From positions 1 to 39,220 of the forward strand of contig JAKPTO010000001.1 in assembly GCA_029555085.1 (NCBI GenBank): 39,220 nucleotides of DNA, written 5' to 3'. Shown one piece after another: positions 29,157 through 37,891 of the stretch. The first letter of the stretch is position 1; each line of letters begins with the position of its first letter. Under the pieces are notes generated by a model. It did no database searches, was not told where the DNA came from, and saw only the letters and a list, made by a program, of their open reading frames with translations. This DNA comes from a bacterium (GTDB lineage: Bacteria; Patescibacteriota; Patescibacteriia; UBA1558; S5-K13). The translations under genes and the position numbers were made by a program.

Positions 29157-30145
29157 AAATAAGATTTCATTAATGTGATTATTTTATTTTTTGCATCCTC
29201 AGCTGATATTATATTTTTATTTCCTGCTTTTGGATTTGGATCCACATCAGGAAAAGGATCTTTAAACGGATCATCTATATTTGGGTCTGGTGTTGGATTT
29301 TCTGGATCATAACCGGGATAATCTGGCACCGGATAGTCGGGAACAATTTCCGGATCACCTTTTTCAACGCCAACCCTTGTTCTTGCTTTTGGATTTGGAT
29401 CAACATCAGGAAATGGATCTCTAAAAGGGTCGTCAGGATCAATATCGGGCCTAGTTTTAGTATCTGGTTCAGTTTCAATTTCTGGTTCTGCTGGTTTTGG
29501 TTTAACCAATACTTCTTGTTCTGTTAATTTTTTTTGTATTAAATCAATTATTTCATTTTTTGATGTAACAAATTTATTTTCAACAATTTTATTAACCCAA
29601 GTTTTGATTTTTTTATTATTTCCATCGACAACAGGTATATTTGTCATTGGTTTAGTCGTTTGTTCAACAGGTTCACCTACCATTTCTTTCTTTTTACTCA
29701 TTTTCTTATCATAATATTTCTGAGCTTTTTCAGGGATGGGCTCACCAATATTTTTAAGTAAATCTATTTCAGATTTAATACATTCATTTTTCTTTATTTT
29801 ACTATCAATTTTAAAATTAATTCTTTTTAAAACTTTTTCTCGTTCACTATCTATTTTTTTCTTAGGAGCACCTTTTAATTCGTTTTCCTTCACTTCACCT
29901 TCATATGTTGCAAATGTTTTTTTCTGTGCTTTTGCTTTGTTAATTGTTGCGGTGTCTGTTTTTGGGATATTAAGAACCGGTGTGTCACCACTTGTAGTAC
30001 CATAAGCCGTTGTGGAAATAGTACCAATTTGTTCAGACAGAATTCTATCAGATAAAGCCTTTAATTGTTTATCGGTTAAATTAACCAATGTTTTTTGTGA
30101 AAACCCTTCATTTATTAGTTTTGTTATTATATCTTGTCTTTTCAT
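29153..30145 (-). CDS. putative virion protein with Pro/Asp repeats
   Basis: DPFRDPFPDVDPNPKA and DPFKDPFPDVDPNPKA repeats; N-terminal LTDKQLKALSDRILSE|Q. Confidence 0.6.
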   Translation of the reverse strand: MKRQDIITKLINEGFSQKTLVNLTDKQLKALSDRILSEQIGTISTTAYGTTSGDTPVLNIPKTDTATINKAKAQKKTFATYEGEVKENELKGAPKKKIDSEREKVLKRINFKIDSKIKKNECIKSEIDLLKNIGEPIPEKAQKYYDKKMSKKKEMVGEPVEQTTKPMTNIPVVDGNNKKIKTWVNKIVENKFVTSKNEIIDLIQKKLTEQEVLVKPKPAEPEIETEPDTKTRPDIDPDDPFRDPFPDVDPNPKARTRVGVEKGDPEIVPDYPVPDYPGYDPENPTPDPNIDDPFKDPFPDVDPNPKAGNKNIISAEDAKNKIITLMKSYL

Positions 30146-30543
30146 GTGAGTTTGTATTTAATTTCATCATTTATTAGTCTAAGTCCTTCAGATTTTAGTT
30201 TTTCAGTTACACTTTCTACTGTTTCACCAAAATGAAATGACAAACGTGGTTTTAGTGTTTCAGATTCAAAATCAAATTTTTCCCAACCTAACGCAATAAT
30301 ACCCTCAACAGCATCAATAACACCAAAATAATCAGAATTCTGAACCAAATCAAGATCTAGATCAGAATTTTTCAATAAACCAACCAAGTCAATATGTTCA
30401 ATTTCTGGCGGTTTTGATCTTCCCGATGATGGTATTACTAACCAATCTTCTTCAATCACATCTTTGTCTTTACCAAAAATAAATTCATATTGTCTCTGAC
30501 CTTTATAATCTTTTCCTAGTTCGTTAATGTATATTAAGTACAT
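30142..30543 (-). CDS. hypothetical protein
   Basis: Intact ORF overlapping both neighbours by a few bases. Confidence 0.65.
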   Translation of the reverse strand: MYLIYINELGKDYKGQRQYEFIFGKDKDVIEEDWLVIPSSGRSKPPEIEHIDLVGLLKNSDLDLDLVQNSDYFGVIDAVEGIIALGWEKFDFESETLKPRLSFHFGETVESVTEKLKSEGLRLINDEIKYKLT

Positions 30544-31706
30544 TATTCAAAATATTTTCCAAGAGTTTCTTTAACGCCAGTGGCTATCATGTTATTTAAT
30601 TCATCAAGATCAATCTCTCTAATTTCATCTTCTTCATCTGGCATAGTTTCCATATATTCACTAATATCTTCTTGGTCATCAAATTCTTCTGCATTAGGAT
30701 TTTCAGTGTTACTTGTCAAACCATATTCTTCATCATTAAACTCATCAAAACTTTCATCCTCATCATTAAAATCCTCAGCATCAAAATCACGTTTTGCATA
30801 TGCTTCAGCTTTTTTATCTAAGAAATCTAATTCACCAAAATCATCATCCTCATCATCAAAATAGGTTGTAGTATCAGTATCATAATAATCATCAAATGGA
30901 TTTGAACTAATCAATTCTTCTAATGCTGCCATACCATCACTTTCACCAAGATCATCTTCCGGTGGTGCGACCTCACCCGGTAATTCATCACCAGGTAATG
31001 AATCATTATTTACTTCATCATCAGGATCAATTTTATCAAGAATCTCTTCTTTATCAGCTTCTTCAAGTTTTTTAAGATCTACAGCCGATAATATCATATT
31101 GATAACATATTTAATGTCTTCACTTTTTATTTTATCCTCATAATCTCTTAATCTTTCACCAAGTTTACCTGTTAATTTTTGGATTATTTTTAAATATTCT
31201 TCTTCGGCTTCAGGCGATGGTGACATATCATTATCAACATCATCTTTAGGCATACCTGGAACTTCTTCCCCAGCTGGGGGCATTGTTGTATCATCTGGCG
31301 TCGCCATTGGTGGTGGCGTTTCGCCGGTTGGCATTGGTGCTGGGGCTTCTTCCTGTGGTACAGGTTTAGGTCGTTTTAACACATACTTTGTTGCTTCTTC
31401 AAGTTTTTCTTGTTCGATAAGAAATTCGAGTTTCTTATAGGCCTGGGCATAAGATGAAAATTTATTTTTATTTTTCATAAACAATCCACCAATATAATCT
31501 AAAGATTGTTCATTTAATCCTTTTTTTACATAGTATCCGTCTTTTTCTTTAACAATACCATATACAGCACCATTTTTCGATTCTTTTATTGTCTCAGCAG
31601 GAATACCAGTATTGACTTCCGTTTGATAATATGTGAGTTCAAGAATGCGTTTTAATTTATCGTCACCCGATAATTTCTCACTTCCAAGTGGTTTTAATTC
31701 TCCCAT
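30543..31706 (-). CDS. very acidic, Pro-rich-linker protein; putative scaffold/head protein
   Basis: Asp/Glu tracts (FDDEDDDFGELDFLD, DEDESFDEFNDEE), Pro-rich linker. Confidence 0.6.
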   Translation of the reverse strand: MGELKPLGSEKLSGDDKLKRILELTYYQTEVNTGIPAETIKESKNGAVYGIVKEKDGYYVKKGLNEQSLDYIGGLFMKNKNKFSSYAQAYKKLEFLIEQEKLEEATKYVLKRPKPVPQEEAPAPMPTGETPPPMATPDDTTMPPAGEEVPGMPKDDVDNDMSPSPEAEEEYLKIIQKLTGKLGERLRDYEDKIKSEDIKYVINMILSAVDLKKLEEADKEEILDKIDPDDEVNNDSLPGDELPGEVAPPEDDLGESDGMAALEELISSNPFDDYYDTDTTTYFDDEDDDFGELDFLDKKAEAYAKRDFDAEDFNDEDESFDEFNDEEYGLTSNTENPNAEEFDDQEDISEYMETMPDEEDEIREIDLDELNNMIATGVKETLGKYFE

Positions 31707-31783
31707 TTTAATAAATTTAATTATTTATTATTCATTTAGCAATAAATACAACAATAAGTTGAAAAATATTATATGTAAATCAA

Positions 31784-33067
31784 TTAAATAAAATCTTCAT
31801 CTTCTTCTTCGTATGACTTTGGTAATTTTCCATCATTGTAATAGGATTTAATTCCATTAATTATGAAACTTTCAGGTGTTCCAAAATCATATTCTACATA
31901 AGCATCTTCGTTCATTTCAACATTTATCTTACCATTTTTCTTTCTAATTAACAAACGAATTTTTTCAAACTGCTCTTGTGTTGGTATATGATACATATCA
32001 ATAGTATTTGCTTCTGGTAAAAATCGAATAAATCCCATATCCATAACAACCATCTTGCCATATGAAAACAAATTTCTTTGCCGATCATTTTTATATTTTC
32101 CAATATCGATACCGGATTGATCTACGATATATGATATGTCACGATGATCTATAGTACGAGAACCACCACCTTCAGAAAAATCTAATAAATAACCACTAGG
32201 TGTAATGTATCCAGCGGCATTAAATGAACTAGTTTCACCATAAAAATTTCGTGCTAGTTCTTCTATTTTTAATGTGTCTCGATAAGTAAAACTTTGTGGT
32301 TGATGTGATTCAGTTATAGAAAATTTTTTATCTGTAATTTCTTTTCTAAGATCAATTAATTTTTTGATATATCCGTTTCTTCTGAGTAATTTAAATGTTA
32401 AGTTTTCATACGAATATTCACCACCACCATCAAGTCCACTCTGTCTGAAACGTTTTATTTTTTTTCTAACTTCTTCAATATCACTTCTTATATCTATTCC
32501 CTCTTTACCTTTTTCTATTAAATCATCAATGATTTTTGCATATTCTTCACCTTTTTCTAGTATTTTGCGATCATCAATTGATTTCTTTTCTTTTTGTGGT
32601 TCAATAATCCAATTATAATTTAAAATGGAATAAACACCACTAGCTATGTGTTTTTCTGTAACATCTTGCACATAAACCTCAACTTCGTAATTCTTGATTT
32701 TAATATCATGTAAAGCATTCCACACACCTTTTTTTGCATTGAAGAATTCTTTTAATAAATCGATGTTATGATTTGTATCTTCATAATCAATAATGATATG
32801 TAAATCAACATCAGAAAATTCCGACCAGTTGTAATTGGCTAATGAGCCGGTTAAGACCACATCATGAATAAAAAATTCAACACCAAGAAAATCGATGAAA
32901 TTATCAGATATTTCTAACAATCTTTCTCTAACAGCAGGAATCATTTCATATCTGTTACCTACTTTTTGAAAAATATCTTTTGATAAAGTTTTTTTAGAAT
33001 AAAAAGTTTTTACTATTTTTTCGTTTTTTTCTTTATCTTCTGATAATTCATCAACTAGTGATTTCAT
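31784..33067 (-). CDS. nucleotidyltransferase-fold protein fused to a second conserved domain
   Basis: VVLTGSLANYNWSEFSDVDLHIII (GSx...DxD); second region GYITPSGYLLDFSEGGGSRTIDHRDI...VMDMGFIRFLPE. Confidence 0.75.
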   Translation of the reverse strand: MKSLVDELSEDKEKNEKIVKTFYSKKTLSKDIFQKVGNRYEMIPAVRERLLEISDNFIDFLGVEFFIHDVVLTGSLANYNWSEFSDVDLHIIIDYEDTNHNIDLLKEFFNAKKGVWNALHDIKIKNYEVEVYVQDVTEKHIASGVYSILNYNWIIEPQKEKKSIDDRKILEKGEEYAKIIDDLIEKGKEGIDIRSDIEEVRKKIKRFRQSGLDGGGEYSYENLTFKLLRRNGYIKKLIDLRKEITDKKFSITESHQPQSFTYRDTLKIEELARNFYGETSSFNAAGYITPSGYLLDFSEGGGSRTIDHRDISYIVDQSGIDIGKYKNDRQRNLFSYGKMVVMDMGFIRFLPEANTIDMYHIPTQEQFEKIRLLIRKKNGKINVEMNEDAYVEYDFGTPESFIINGIKSYYNDGKLPKSYEEEDEDFI

Positions 33068-33327
33068 GTAATTCGTTTGTATTTAAAATTTCTACTTATT
33101 TCTTTACTAAAAAATTTACCATGGGATTTTGCCATTCTAAATTTAGTGAATAAAGCCCAAGGTATCTCATAATATTCATAAATACTTCCATTCTTGAAAG
33201 TAATCGTTAATACCTTAGTAGATGTGTCGTAAGACGCAAATTTTAAATTTGATGATTGAACTTCAACATTAATTGTTGTTCCCGAAATTTGTTCTGAAAT
33301 AATCGGCATATCTTTAATTTTTATCAT
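33064..33327 (-). CDS. KTSC-domain protein
   Basis: VEVQSSNLKFASYDTSTKVLTITFKNGSIYEYYEIPWALFTKFRMAKSHGKFFSKEIS. Track start 33372 lies in a terminator; MIKIK (33327) or MPIIS (33309) preferred. Confidence 0.8.
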   Translation of the reverse strand: MIKIKDMPIISEQISGTTINVEVQSSNLKFASYDTSTKVLTITFKNGSIYEYYEIPWALFTKFRMAKSHGKFFSKEISRNFKYKRIT

Positions 33328-33353
33328 AATATACATAAAATACTTGAAATAAA

Positions 33354-33380
33354 AAACCCTGACGATAAACATCAGGGTTT
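33354..33380 (-). terminator. Rho-independent terminator after 33400..34179
   Basis: AAACCCTGA/TCAGGGTTT 9-bp stem flanked by A/T tracts. Confidence 0.85.
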
Positions 33381-33399
33381 AAAAAATTAAATAAAATTC

Positions 33400-34179
33400 T
33401 TACAACATTTTTTTAAAGATATAGCACATTTCTGCAACCATATTGTTAGCCGAATCTGTCTCTGGCATGATTTCATCAAGATATTCAATTAAAAATTCAA
33501 GATCTTTTGATAATTTCATAATGTCATTTTTATCTTCTACAGTATTAAGACGACCCATAATATCTCTAATAAATTTTTTAATTTGGTCCTTTTCACTTAT
33601 TTGTTCGGGTTCAGTTATAACCTCATCATCACCTGGAGTATTTAATGGCTCTGATTTTATGACTGACCATCTTTCAGGATTTGTGATACCTTTAGCACGC
33701 AGGGCAGTTTCTCGTGATTTGGCGATTTCATCTCTTTTTGAGCCAATTTCATTTCCCAAGTCTTTTTTTATCGCAGCTTCTTCTGGATTTGCAATTCTTT
33801 TATGTATGATTTCCAAACATAGTTTTTTAAACTCATTTTTTGGAGTGTTTTTATATTTTTCATATACTTGAGTCTGCATTTCATTGGGTCTATTTAAACC
33901 ACCTCTTCCATCCAAATAATCAAAATTAGACGTTTGTTGATTGAATGAGGCTACGCTACTACCAATAATCTTATGTGCAATGTATAACTTACCTCCCATG
34001 CCAAGATCATCAATACCATATAATGAATTATACATAGCTAGCATTTGGTCGCCTTCATTCCATTCAGACTTCCATTGACCCTTACGGCCATATTCATTTA
34101 TATCAACGTCATCTTCTTTAATTACATTTTTAATAATGCGTTTTAACTCCGATTCCGTAAGTCGTATAAATCTTTTCAT
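33400..34179 (-). CDS. hypothetical protein with N-terminal LTES segment; putative virion protein
   Basis: MKRFIRLTESELKRIIKNVIKED N-terminus. Confidence 0.6.
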   Translation of the reverse strand: MKRFIRLTESELKRIIKNVIKEDDVDINEYGRKGQWKSEWNEGDQMLAMYNSLYGIDDLGMGGKLYIAHKIIGSSVASFNQQTSNFDYLDGRGGLNRPNEMQTQVYEKYKNTPKNEFKKLCLEIIHKRIANPEEAAIKKDLGNEIGSKRDEIAKSRETALRAKGITNPERWSVIKSEPLNTPGDDEVITEPEQISEKDQIKKFIRDIMGRLNTVEDKNDIMKLSKDLEFLIEYLDEIMPETDSANNMVAEMCYIFKKML

Positions 34180-34193
34180 ATGATCAAATTAAT

Positions 34194-34511
34194 TTACTGA
34201 TTATCCGATGGAATTCCTTGATCTTGTTCGGGTTCTGTGGGTTCAACTTCAGGCTCAGGTTCTTCTCCGCCTTCTTCCGACCCAAGAATTTTATCGATTA
34301 ATGTTCCAATTGAAATACCTTGTCCCATTAATTCCTGAGCGGCAGCAACAAATGCGTCAAAATTAGGCTCGCCACCTTCATCTTCAGGCGATCCACTTAT
34401 TTCTTCAGGTGCTGGACCAGTTGTTCCTAATTGTTCTTCCTCCTGCTCTTTTAATACTTTCTTTATAATACTATTGAGCTTCGAATCTGTTAATTTTATC
34501 ACTTTTCTCAT
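34194..34511 (-). CDS. small acidic protein with N-terminal LTDS segment; putative virion protein
   Basis: MRKVIKLTDSKLNSIIKKVLKEQ N-terminus followed by Glu/Pro-rich body. Confidence 0.6.
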   Translation of the reverse strand: MRKVIKLTDSKLNSIIKKVLKEQEEEQLGTTGPAPEEISGSPEDEGGEPNFDAFVAAAQELMGQGISIGTLIDKILGSEEGGEEPEPEVEPTEPEQDQGIPSDNQ

Positions 34512-34523
34512 GTTGTAATTATT

Positions 34524-34691
34524 TTAATTATTATTATTAATTTCTGTATTTGTAATCTTTTTTAAATTTTCAATCAGTTCTTCAATAGTATATCCGCTTT
34601 TCAATAATATAGGAATTGATTTCTCAAATTTTTTTTTCCAATGTTCCGTAACTAATGCAGGAACTTTTGAATCGGTTTCTTTTACATACAT
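34524..34691 (-). CDS. small protein (55 aa), not in the supplied track
   Basis: MYVKETDSKVPALVTEHWKKKFEKSIPILLKSGYTIEELIENLKKITNTEINNNN; TATTTATA box 7 nt upstream. Confidence 0.5.
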   Translation of the reverse strand: MYVKETDSKVPALVTEHWKKKFEKSIPILLKSGYTIEELIENLKKITNTEINNNN

Positions 34692-34723
34692 AACATAATA
34701 TAAATATATGTATTGTAAAAAAA

Positions 34724-34746
34724 AAACTCCCGATGATCGGGAGTTT
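34724..34746 (-). terminator. Rho-independent terminator after Hsp20 gene
   Basis: AAACTCCCGA-TGA-TCGGGAGTTT followed by U-tract on minus strand. Confidence 0.9.
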
Positions 34747-34749
34747 AAA

Positions 34750-35163
34750 TTATTCTATTTCTATGTATCTTTCTTTGATTTTTTTCTTATCTTTTGGTAT
34801 CACAATTTCAAGAATACCATTTTCCAGTTTACTTGTAATTTCATTTTCATTACAATCGCTTGGTAATGAATATTCTTTTTTAAAGGAATTTGTAAAATAG
34901 AAAGTTTGATTATCGGTTTCTTTTTTCTCATGTGTGATCGACATAACCGAATCAGTAATAGAAATTTTAACATCATCTTTAGATAGACCTGGAACAGCTA
35001 ACTGTACACGATAGTCGTCATCATTTGTCACAATATTCGACTTTCTGTACGCTCTTTCGATATAACTGGGTCTTTCAAAAAAAACATCCAACCAGTCTGA
35101 TAATGGATCATTCCATAGTTTTTCATCAATTGGGTTCTTCCATAATTTTAATCCGTTTTTCAT
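34750..35163 (-). CDS. small heat shock protein, Hsp20 family
   Basis: Alpha-crystallin domain: YRVQLAVPGLSKDDVKISITDSVMSITHEKKE...FKKEYSLPSDCNENEITSKLENGILEIVIPK; strong SD AGGAGG upstream. Confidence 0.92.
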   Translation of the reverse strand: MKNGLKLWKNPIDEKLWNDPLSDWLDVFFERPSYIERAYRKSNIVTNDDDYRVQLAVPGLSKDDVKISITDSVMSITHEKKETDNQTFYFTNSFKKEYSLPSDCNENEITSKLENGILEIVIPKDKKKIKERYIEIE

Positions 35164-35288
35164 TGTTTTATCCTCCTATAATTTTATTTTTAATTTATTT
35201 TTTACCCAAATTATACAAAATATTTACCAAAAGATTAAAAATAACATTTTGTCATTATTTATACATATGAAATGACATTTTGGCAACA

Positions 35289-35320
35289 TTTGTAAATCTC
35301 AAAAATTTGTATTATATTTG
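35289..35320 (+). promoter_or_regulatory. Bacteroidota-type housekeeping promoter
   Basis: TTTG-N20-TATATTTG upstream of 35346. Confidence 0.6.
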
Positions 35321-35345
35321 TATCATAAACTAAAAACTTAAAACG

Positions 35346-35591
35346 ATGGATAAATTTCTTACTGGTCTGTTAGTCTCTCTTGGAGTAATGAGTATTGTTG
35401 GTATTATTGCAGTGTTGGGAGGAACAATCGTATGGCTTATATGGCCTGTTGCGGTTCCAGCGGCATTTCCTGGATTAGTCGCATCAGGAGTTATTGCCGC
35501 TAAATTAACATGGGGTCAATCCGTATGTTTAACTTGGCTCTTCGGATTACTCATTAAATCAACTCAAACAAATAACAATAAATCAAATTAA
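35346..35591 (+). CDS. small membrane protein
   Basis: Two hydrophobic segments (LLVSLGVMSIVGIIAVLGGTIVWLIWPVAV; SVCLTWLFGLLI). Confidence 0.65.
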   Translation: MDKFLTGLLVSLGVMSIVGIIAVLGGTIVWLIWPVAVPAAFPGLVASGVIAAKLTWGQSVCLTWLFGLLIKSTQTNNNKSN

Positions 35592-35602
35592 AAATTTTTA
35601 TC

Positions 35603-35692
35603 ATGTTACTTATTGAAATAATTCTAACCATATTCGCTTGGCGTAAAGGTTGGAGATGGCAGCACTGCTTCCAACGGCAATTGCTTTATTAG
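35603..35692 (+). CDS. short ORF MLLIEIILTIFAWRKGWRW..., possible N-terminal part of the next membrane protein
   Basis: ATG at 35603, overlaps 35656..35868 in another frame. Confidence 0.35.
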   Translation: MLLIEIILTIFAWRKGWRWQHCFQRQLLY

Positions 35693-35868
35693 TTGGATTA
35701 TTTATGGGTTTTGGTATCGGGGCATCTGGCGGTGATATTAATGGCGCTATGGGTATGGGTATAATTTTGGACATACTTGCTGTTATAGCATTAATCATTA
35801 TGATTGTTGTGGGACCAAAATCGAACAATAAAATTGAAGAAACAAAAATTGATAACGAACAAAAATAA
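35656..35868 (+). CDS. small membrane protein
   Basis: MAALLPTAIALLVGLFMGFGIGASGG...IILDILAVIALIIMIVVGPK. Confidence 0.55.
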   Translation: MAALLPTAIALLVGLFMGFGIGASGGDINGAMGMGIILDILAVIALIIMIVVGPKSNNKIEETKIDNEQK

Positions 35869-35871
35869 GAT

Positions 35872-37875
35872 ATGCCTGTAGATTTTTATGAAGATCCGAT
35901 AAAAGATAGTCAGAAGAAAAAAACTGGCTCATCAACGCCCATACTTGATAATTTTTCGCGAGATTTAACAAAACTAGCTGAAGAAGGGAAAATTGATCCG
36001 ATAATTGGACGTGAGAAAGAAATTAAAAGAATTTCACAAATTCTATCACGAAAAAAGAAAAACAATGTTGTTATTGTTGGTGATCCCGGTGTGGGTAAAA
36101 CTGCATTAATTGAGAAATTAGCTTTATTAATACATGAGGGTAAATGTTCGTCTAATCTTTTAGATAAAAGAGTTGTTTCCCTAGATTTGACATCACTTGT
36201 TGCAGGAACCAAATATCGTGGACAATTTGAAGAAAGAATCAAAGGAATTCTCAATGAATTACAAAATAATAGAGATGTTATTGTTTTTATTGACGAATTA
36301 CACACATTGGTTGGTGCGGGTAACGCTAGCGGTTCGATGGATGCATCTAACATTTTTAAACCAGCATTGGCTCGTGGTGAATTACAATGTATTGGTTCAA
36401 CCACATTTGATGATTTTAAGAAATATATTGAAAAAGATGGTGCCTTAGTTAGACGATTCCAGAAAATAATATTAAAAGAGCCATCATTAAGTGAAACCAT
36501 AGAAATTCTTAACACACTGAAAACTTCGTATGAAGATTATCACAATGTGGAATACAAAACAAATGTAATTGAAACGATTGTTTCATTATCAGCCAAATAT
36601 ATAACCGATCGCCAATTCCCGGATAAAGCAATAGATATTATGGATGAATTAGGTTCAGAAAAGAGAATATCGGTTAAAATTCCAGAATCTATTGAAAAAT
36701 TAAAAATAGAAATTGATGAAATCAAAGAACAAAAACTTGAAGTTGTTAGAAATCAGAATTATGAAATGGCTGTTAAATTAAGGGATGAGGAACGTATACT
36801 TATTAAAGAATTAGATACAGAAAAAGATAAATGGGTTAAAAATAAACGAAAATATAAAGATCCTATATCGGTTGAAGATGTGTACGACATTGTTAGTAAT
36901 ATGACCGGTGTCCCTATAGCAAAATTGGATGAATCTGAAACGAAAAATCTTTTAACACTTGAAGAACAACTATCGAGTAAAGTTATTGGCCAAGAAGAAG
37001 CTATTTCAACAATTGCAAAAGCAATAAGACGAAATCGTGTCGGTATAAAAGGTGGAAATAAACCAATCGGATCATTTATGTTTTTGGGGTCAACCGGAGT
37101 TGGTAAGACGTATCTTGCAAAAAGTATTGCCGAAATCTTATTTGGTTCACCAGATAAAGTAATACGAATTGATATGAGTGAATATATGGAAAAACATAAT
37201 GTTTCTAGGCTGATAGGTTCACCACCGGGATATGTTGGATATGATGAAGGTGGACAATTAACAGAGAAAGTTAAAAATAATCCATTTTCTGTCATATTAT
37301 TTGATGAAATTGAAAAGGCACACAATGACGTATATAATATATTTCTTCAAATTCTGGATGAGGGTCATTTAACAGACGCTTTCGGTAGGAAAGTAAATTT
37401 CACCAATACATTAATTATTATGACATCCAATATAGGAGCGAGGAAAGTATCGGAATTTGGTAAAGGTTTAGGTTTTGTACAACCAACTGGTGATAAATTA
37501 AATGAACATAAAAGTTCTATTGTTATGAAAGAATTAAAAAAACACTTTAATCCTGAGTTTTTAAATCGTATTGATGGTGCGATTATGTTCAATCCATTAG
37601 GGGAAACTGAAATAAAAAAAATAATTTCTATTGAAATAGATGATTTAATAAAAAGATTAAAAGAAAAACAATATAATATTAAATTTGACGATAGTGTCTT
37701 GACTAGAATTTATGATTTGAATTCTGAAGAAGAATACGGTGCAAGACCGATTAAAAGAATCATTCAAAATCTTTGTGAAGATTTCTTAAGTGATGAAATA
37801 TTGAGAAATAAAATAAAGCCGAATAAATTGGCAACTATTACATGTAATGAGAATGGAGAATTAGTTTTACGTTAA
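35872..37875 (+). CDS. ClpC-like double AAA+ unfoldase lacking the N-terminal Clp_N domain
   Basis: Walker A GDPGVGKTA and GSTGVGKTY, Walker B VIVFIDELH and VILFDEIEKAH, short UVR-like middle segment, GSPPGYVGYDEGGQLTE. Confidence 0.93.
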   Translation: MPVDFYEDPIKDSQKKKTGSSTPILDNFSRDLTKLAEEGKIDPIIGREKEIKRISQILSRKKKNNVVIVGDPGVGKTALIEKLALLIHEGKCSSNLLDKRVVSLDLTSLVAGTKYRGQFEERIKGILNELQNNRDVIVFIDELHTLVGAGNASGSMDASNIFKPALARGELQCIGSTTFDDFKKYIEKDGALVRRFQKIILKEPSLSETIEILNTLKTSYEDYHNVEYKTNVIETIVSLSAKYITDRQFPDKAIDIMDELGSEKRISVKIPESIEKLKIEIDEIKEQKLEVVRNQNYEMAVKLRDEERILIKELDTEKDKWVKNKRKYKDPISVEDVYDIVSNMTGVPIAKLDESETKNLLTLEEQLSSKVIGQEEAISTIAKAIRRNRVGIKGGNKPIGSFMFLGSTGVGKTYLAKSIAEILFGSPDKVIRIDMSEYMEKHNVSRLIGSPPGYVGYDEGGQLTEKVKNNPFSVILFDEIEKAHNDVYNIFLQILDEGHLTDAFGRKVNFTNTLIIMTSNIGARKVSEFGKGLGFVQPTGDKLNEHKSSIVMKELKKHFNPEFLNRIDGAIMFNPLGETEIKKIISIEIDDLIKRLKEKQYNIKFDDSVLTRIYDLNSEEEYGARPIKRIIQNLCEDFLSDEILRNKIKPNKLATITCNENGELVLR

Positions 37876-37891
37876 ATAATAATTATATTAT

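Noticed and set aside
30580-30864. Plus-strand Ser-rich 94 aa ORF
   Set aside because: Antisense to the acidic tract of 30543..31706; compositional artefact.
35910-37592. Four minus-strand ORFs opposite the ClpC-like gene
   Set aside because: Shadow ORFs of a clearly conserved coding frame.
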